Shown: piece after piece, positions 21,860-24,454 of the stretch
How the letters are laid out: the number at the start of each line of letters is the position of its first letter
Numbering within the stretch: position 1 is the stretch's first letter
From: Alphaproteobacteria bacterium
GTDB taxonomy: Bacteria > Pseudomonadota > Alphaproteobacteria > SHVP01
DNA: 24,454 nt
NCBI GenBank assembly: GCA_009694165.1
Contig: SHVP01000031.1
Coordinates: forward strand, 1 to 24,454
Direction: 5' to 3'
Program-made: the position numbers and the translations under genes
The notes under the pieces: generated by a model
The model's input: the letters and a program-made list of their open reading frames with translations, nothing else
The model's database searches: none
What the model was told of the DNA's origin: nothing

Positions 21860-23446
21860 ATGACGGAACTCCGCGAGCTCGCCCGCCACAGCAACGCCTG
21901 GCCCTTCGTCGAGGCCCGGGCCCTGGAAACCCGCCTGGGGCCGCGGTCGGACGAGGCTGGCCCGGTCCTGTTCGAGACCGGCTATGGCCCCTCCGGCCTG
22001 CCCCATATCGGCACCTTCGGTGAGGTCGCCCGGACCACGATGGTCCGCCACGCCTTCGGGCTCCTGACCGGACTTCCGACCCGTCTGGTCGCCTTTTCCG
22101 ACGACATGGACGGCCTCCGCAAAGTTCCCGACAACATCCCCAATCCGGAGAAAATCACCCCGTATCTGGGGATGCCGTTGACCCAGGTCCCCGATCCGTT
22201 CGGGACGCATCCGAGCTTCGGCCAGCACAACAATGCCCGGCTCAAGGCGTTTCTCGATGCCTTCGGCTTCTCCTACGAATTCATGAGCGCGACCGACTGC
22301 TACAAAAGCGGGCGTTTCGACGCGACGCTGCGTCTTGTCCTCGAACGCTACGACGAGGTGACGCGGATCATCCTGCCGACCCTGGGGCCGGAACGCCGCG
22401 CCACGTACAGCCCCTTCTTGCCGGTCTCGCCGAAGTCAGGCCGAGTCTTGCAGGTGCCGTTGCTCGAGCGCGACCTGGCGCGCGGCACCATCGTCTTTAC
22501 CGACGAAGACGGCACCAAGGTCGAAACGCTGGTCACCGGCGGACGCTGCAAGCTGCAATGGAAGGCCGACTGGGCGATGCGCTGGGTCGCGCTCGGCGTC
22601 GACTATGAAATGTCCGGCAAGGACCTGATCGACTCGGTCAAGCTCTCCAGCCAGATCTGTCGGGCCCTTGGCGGAAAGCCGCCGGCCGGGTTCACCTACG
22701 AGCTCTTCCTCGACGACAAGGGCGAGAAGATTTCAAAGTCGAAGGGCAACGGCCTCGCTGTCGAGGACTGGCTGCGCTACGCGCCCCAGGAAAGCCTCGG
22801 GCTGTTCATGTATCAAAAGCCGAAGACGGCGAAGCGGCTGTTCTTCGACATGATCCCGCGCACCGTCGATGAATATGTCGGCTTCCTCGGCAGCTTCGTG
22901 AAGGAAGACGCGGCGAAGCATCTCGACAATCCGGTGTGGCATCTGCACCAAGGCAACCCACCGCCGCCGCCCGATTCCGGTTTGAGCTTCGGCGTTCTCT
23001 TGAACATCGCCTCGGTCTGCCACAGCGAAGACCCGGCGGTGGTCTGGTATTTCATCGAACGCGCCAGGCCCGGCCTAAACCGCGCCACGGCGCCATTCCT
23101 GGACCGCCTTGTTACCCACGCCGTCGCCTATTACCGCGATTTCGTGAAGCCCAAGAAAAGCTATCGCGCTGCGACGCCCGAGGAGCGAACGGCCTTGGAA
23201 GACCTGGCGAAGACGCTCGAAACCCTGCCCGCCGATTCCACGGCCGAGGCAATCCAGAACCAAGTCTACGAAGTCGGAAAGCGCCACCCGTTTTCCGATC
23301 TCCGGGCATGGTTCAAGGCGTTGTACGAAATCCTCCTCGGCCAGTCGGAAGGGCCGAGGCTGGGCTCGTTCATCGCGATCTACGGAATCGCCGAGTCGGT
23401 GACGCTGATCCGCCGCGCTCTCGCCGGCGAGGACTTGAGCCGCTAG
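21860..23446 (+). CDS. lysK: Lysyl-tRNA synthetase, class I
   Basis: 528 residues, the usual LysRS-I length. It charges tRNA-Lys with lysine using ATP, but with a Rossmann-type class I fold instead of the class II fold of the common LysS. The start MTELRELARHSNAWPF at 21860 matches the family N-terminus; no Shine-Dalgarno sequence is visible. The HIGH signature is HIGT (49-52) within GYGPSGLPHIGTFGEVARTT, and the KMSKS signature is KISKS (290-294) within GEKISKSKGNGLAVEDW. Other family blocks include FSDDMDGLRKVPDNIPNP, WKADWAMRWVALGVDYEMSG and YQKPKTAKRLFFDM. LysRS-I is typical of archaea, spirochaetes and alphaproteobacteria, supporting the taxonomic call. Its stop is three bases from the convergent stop of the S24-fold regulator. 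Confidence 0.97.
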   Translation: MTELRELARHSNAWPFVEARALETRLGPRSDEAGPVLFETGYGPSGLPHIGTFGEVARTTMVRHAFGLLTGLPTRLVAFSDDMDGLRKVPDNIPNPEKITPYLGMPLTQVPDPFGTHPSFGQHNNARLKAFLDAFGFSYEFMSATDCYKSGRFDATLRLVLERYDEVTRIILPTLGPERRATYSPFLPVSPKSGRVLQVPLLERDLARGTIVFTDEDGTKVETLVTGGRCKLQWKADWAMRWVALGVDYEMSGKDLIDSVKLSSQICRALGGKPPAGFTYELFLDDKGEKISKSKGNGLAVEDWLRYAPQESLGLFMYQKPKTAKRLFFDMIPRTVDEYVGFLGSFVKEDAAKHLDNPVWHLHQGNPPPPPDSGLSFGVLLNIASVCHSEDPAVVWYFIERARPGLNRATAPFLDRLVTHAVAYYRDFVKPKKSYRAATPEERTALEDLAKTLETLPADSTAEAIQNQVYEVGKRHPFSDLRAWFKALYEILLGQSEGPRLGSFIAIYGIAESVTLIRRALAGEDLSR

Positions 23447-23449
23447 CGC

Positions 23450-24079
23450 CTACTGGGTCGCCCATACGATGCGGGCGATCCAATCGACATCGTTGGACGG
23501 AATCGATGTCGGTCGCGCCGCGCCTTCCCACGGACCGATCTCGACCGAGGTCGACGTTCGGCTGCGCAACACGCCCAACACCAATCGTCCCGCTTTGCTA
23601 CGTACGACGACGCGATCGCCGGGCCGCGCTTCGGTGCCGGGCGACACTACGACCACGTCGCCGGGCTTAAGCGGCAACATCGTCGCTTCGCCTTTGATGG
23701 CAAGGGCGAAGGCTTTGGCGTCGGCGAGCGGGGGAAACGAAAACGGCGTCCAACTCGTTCCCACCGGTTGGCCCTGCTCGTCGAAACGGCCGGGCCGCTC
23801 GGCGTCGCCGAGCGCGGTGCGCGGCAAGCGTCGTGCCTCGCCGGTTTCCGGTTCGGCATAGGCGGCAAACTCGGTGAGGCTCGCGCCCGTTGCTCCAAGA
23901 ATACGGGCCAAGCTTTCGGTCGACGGCCAGCGCAGCTTACCTTCGCGGGACATCCGTTTGCTCTTGTTGAAGGTCGTTGGATCAAGACCCGACTGCCGCG
24001 CCAAACCTGACGCCGATAGCCCGCGTTCTTGAGCGAGTCGGTCTATGGCCTGCCAGATTTTGGCGTGATCAAGCATCAT
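23450..24079 (-). CDS. XRE-type HTH regulator with an S24-like C-terminal domain lacking the catalytic pair
   Basis: 209 residues from the ATG at 24079 (a second ATG follows at once; ATG at 24106 is another option). The N-terminus MMLDHAKIWQAIDRLAQERG continues LSASGLARQSGLDPTTFNKS, a helix-turn-helix of about residues 5-65. The C-terminus has the LexA/S24 fold: FALAIKGEATMLPLKPGD (124-141), VVVVSPGTEARPGDRVVV and RLVLGVLR (165-172). In self-cleaving relatives the first block reads GxSM and the last carries a lysine (for example VKxL or AKxL). Here those positions are A132/T133 and G169, so autoproteolysis is unlikely and the domain probably serves dimerisation. Such proteins are common next to gcrA or lysK in alphaproteobacteria, with unknown targets. 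Transcribed divergently from gcrA. Confidence 0.85.
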   Translation of the reverse strand: MMLDHAKIWQAIDRLAQERGLSASGLARQSGLDPTTFNKSKRMSREGKLRWPSTESLARILGATGASLTEFAAYAEPETGEARRLPRTALGDAERPGRFDEQGQPVGTSWTPFSFPPLADAKAFALAIKGEATMLPLKPGDVVVVSPGTEARPGDRVVVRSKAGRLVLGVLRSRTSTSVEIGPWEGAARPTSIPSNDVDWIARIVWATQ

Positions 24080-24161
24080 TGGACCATTTCTGTTCTCGAT
24101 ATGCATCTGAACTAGGAATGTATTGCCAGATTTGGTCGGTTCTATGGCAACGATGGGGTAG

Positions 24162-24213
24162 GTCCAAACCCTACATATTGGGTTAGCCGTTGCCCGGTCC
24201 CCGTACATATAGT
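24162..24213. promoter_or_regulatory. Divergent control region between the S24-fold regulator and gcrA
   Basis: The 199-base gap 24080-24278 is the most A/T-rich part of the right end. It contains TATAGT at 24208-24213, a plausible -10 for gcrA, though no well-spaced -35 is evident (TTAGCC at 24183-24188 gives 19 bases). A short inverted repeat GTAGG / CCTAC lies near 24158-24175. I find no GANTC (CcrM) site in the gap. Assignment as promoter or operator is tentative. Confidence 0.3.
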
Positions 24214-24278
24214 ATGAGCGAGATGGGCAGAGGACGCGTCCGGCTAAGGCATATCAACTAAGAGAGAGAAACAACGCC

Positions 24279-24454
24279 ATGTACGAATGGACCCCGGAAC
24301 GGATCGACGCCTTAAAGAATCTTTGGAAAGAGGGCCTCTCGACGAGTGAGATCGGGCGGCGTCTCGACATCACCAAGAACGCGGTCGTCGGCAAAGCGCA
24401 CCGCATGGGGATGAGCAAGCGGGCGTCCAGCCCGGTTGTGCGTCCCGTCCCGTT
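24279..24454 (+). CDS. gcrA: GcrA cell-cycle regulator, truncated by the window edge
   Basis: The ATG at 24279, preceded by AGAGAGAG, opens MYEWTPERIDALKNLWKEGL, then STSEIGRRLDITKNAVVGKA and HRMGMSKR. This is the GcrA N-terminal DNA-binding helix-turn-helix, with the diagnostic W(T)xERxxxLxxLWxEGLS and KNAVxGKxHRxGxS pattern. The family occurs in alphaproteobacteria; GcrA binds sigma-70 RNA polymerase and activates promoters in response to GANTC methylation. About 58 codons are in view; the C-terminal sigma-binding part lies beyond the edge. Confidence 0.93.
   Translation, partial: MYEWTPERIDALKNLWKEGLSTSEIGRRLDITKNAVVGKAHRMGMSKRASSPVVRPVP

Noticed and set aside
19992..21863. 623-codon plus-strand open frame opposite the HD-GYP gene
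   Set aside because: Complement of the GAF/HD-GYP coding sequence; no signature found.

Overview
The window is a high-GC stretch of an alphaproteobacterial chromosome, probably from a Rhodospirillales-like lineage. The call rests on a GcrA-type cell-cycle regulator at the right edge, a class I lysyl-tRNA synthetase, the GshA-type glutamate-cysteine ligase common in alphaproteobacteria and plants, a HlyU-family small protein, UbiA, and a relic of an OlsB-type ornithine-lipid acyltransferase. I see no rRNA, tRNA, CRISPR array or intact insertion sequence.

Layout. (1) 1-2835: a DUF1428 gene running off the left edge, apparently with an ATT start, divergent from a cytoplasmic molybdopterin S/N-oxide reductase of the BisC/DMSO-reductase family. 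(2) 2991-3639: a scar, in which a decayed olsB (internal deletion with frameshift, then 3' truncation) is fused to a remnant of a large serine recombinase whose two segments lie in the wrong order. (3) 3659-13561: an apparently inserted catabolic block. It holds a family 5 (peptide-type) ABC substrate-binding protein, a convergent three-gene operon (GGT-like Ntn hydrolase, HyuA, HyuB), and a divergent pair of DppB/DppC-type permeases. No ABC ATPase is present. (4) 13562-16171: the remains of a second transport/catabolism operon on the minus strand. It contains an 18-codon amidohydrolase stub, a dihydroorotase-like protein missing several metal ligands, a PotD-like binding protein without a signal peptide, and the last ~45 codons of a permease. 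(5) 16179-24454: mostly conserved core genes: hlyU-like, gshA, rsmE, ubiA, a GAF/HD-GYP protein, lysK, an S24-fold HTH regulator and gcrA.

How the parts fit. The 3.3-13.6 kb block has a broken gene at each end (olsB/recombinase on the left, amidohydrolase on the right), as expected if it was inserted or brought in by recombination. Its genes suggest uptake of a small amide or peptide-like compound, acyl/gamma-glutamyl-type hydrolysis by the GGT-like enzyme in the cytoplasm, and ATP-dependent opening of a lactam (5-oxoproline or hydantoin type) by HyuA/HyuB. The GGT-like protein lacks the residues that normally hold the gamma-glutamyl group, so the real substrate is open. This block is the best candidate here for an undescribed system. 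The next candidate is the leaderless binding protein coupled to the metal-ligand-poor dihydroorotase homologue.

All assignments come from reading translated sequence and remembered family motifs. No database search, alignment program or structure prediction was run.
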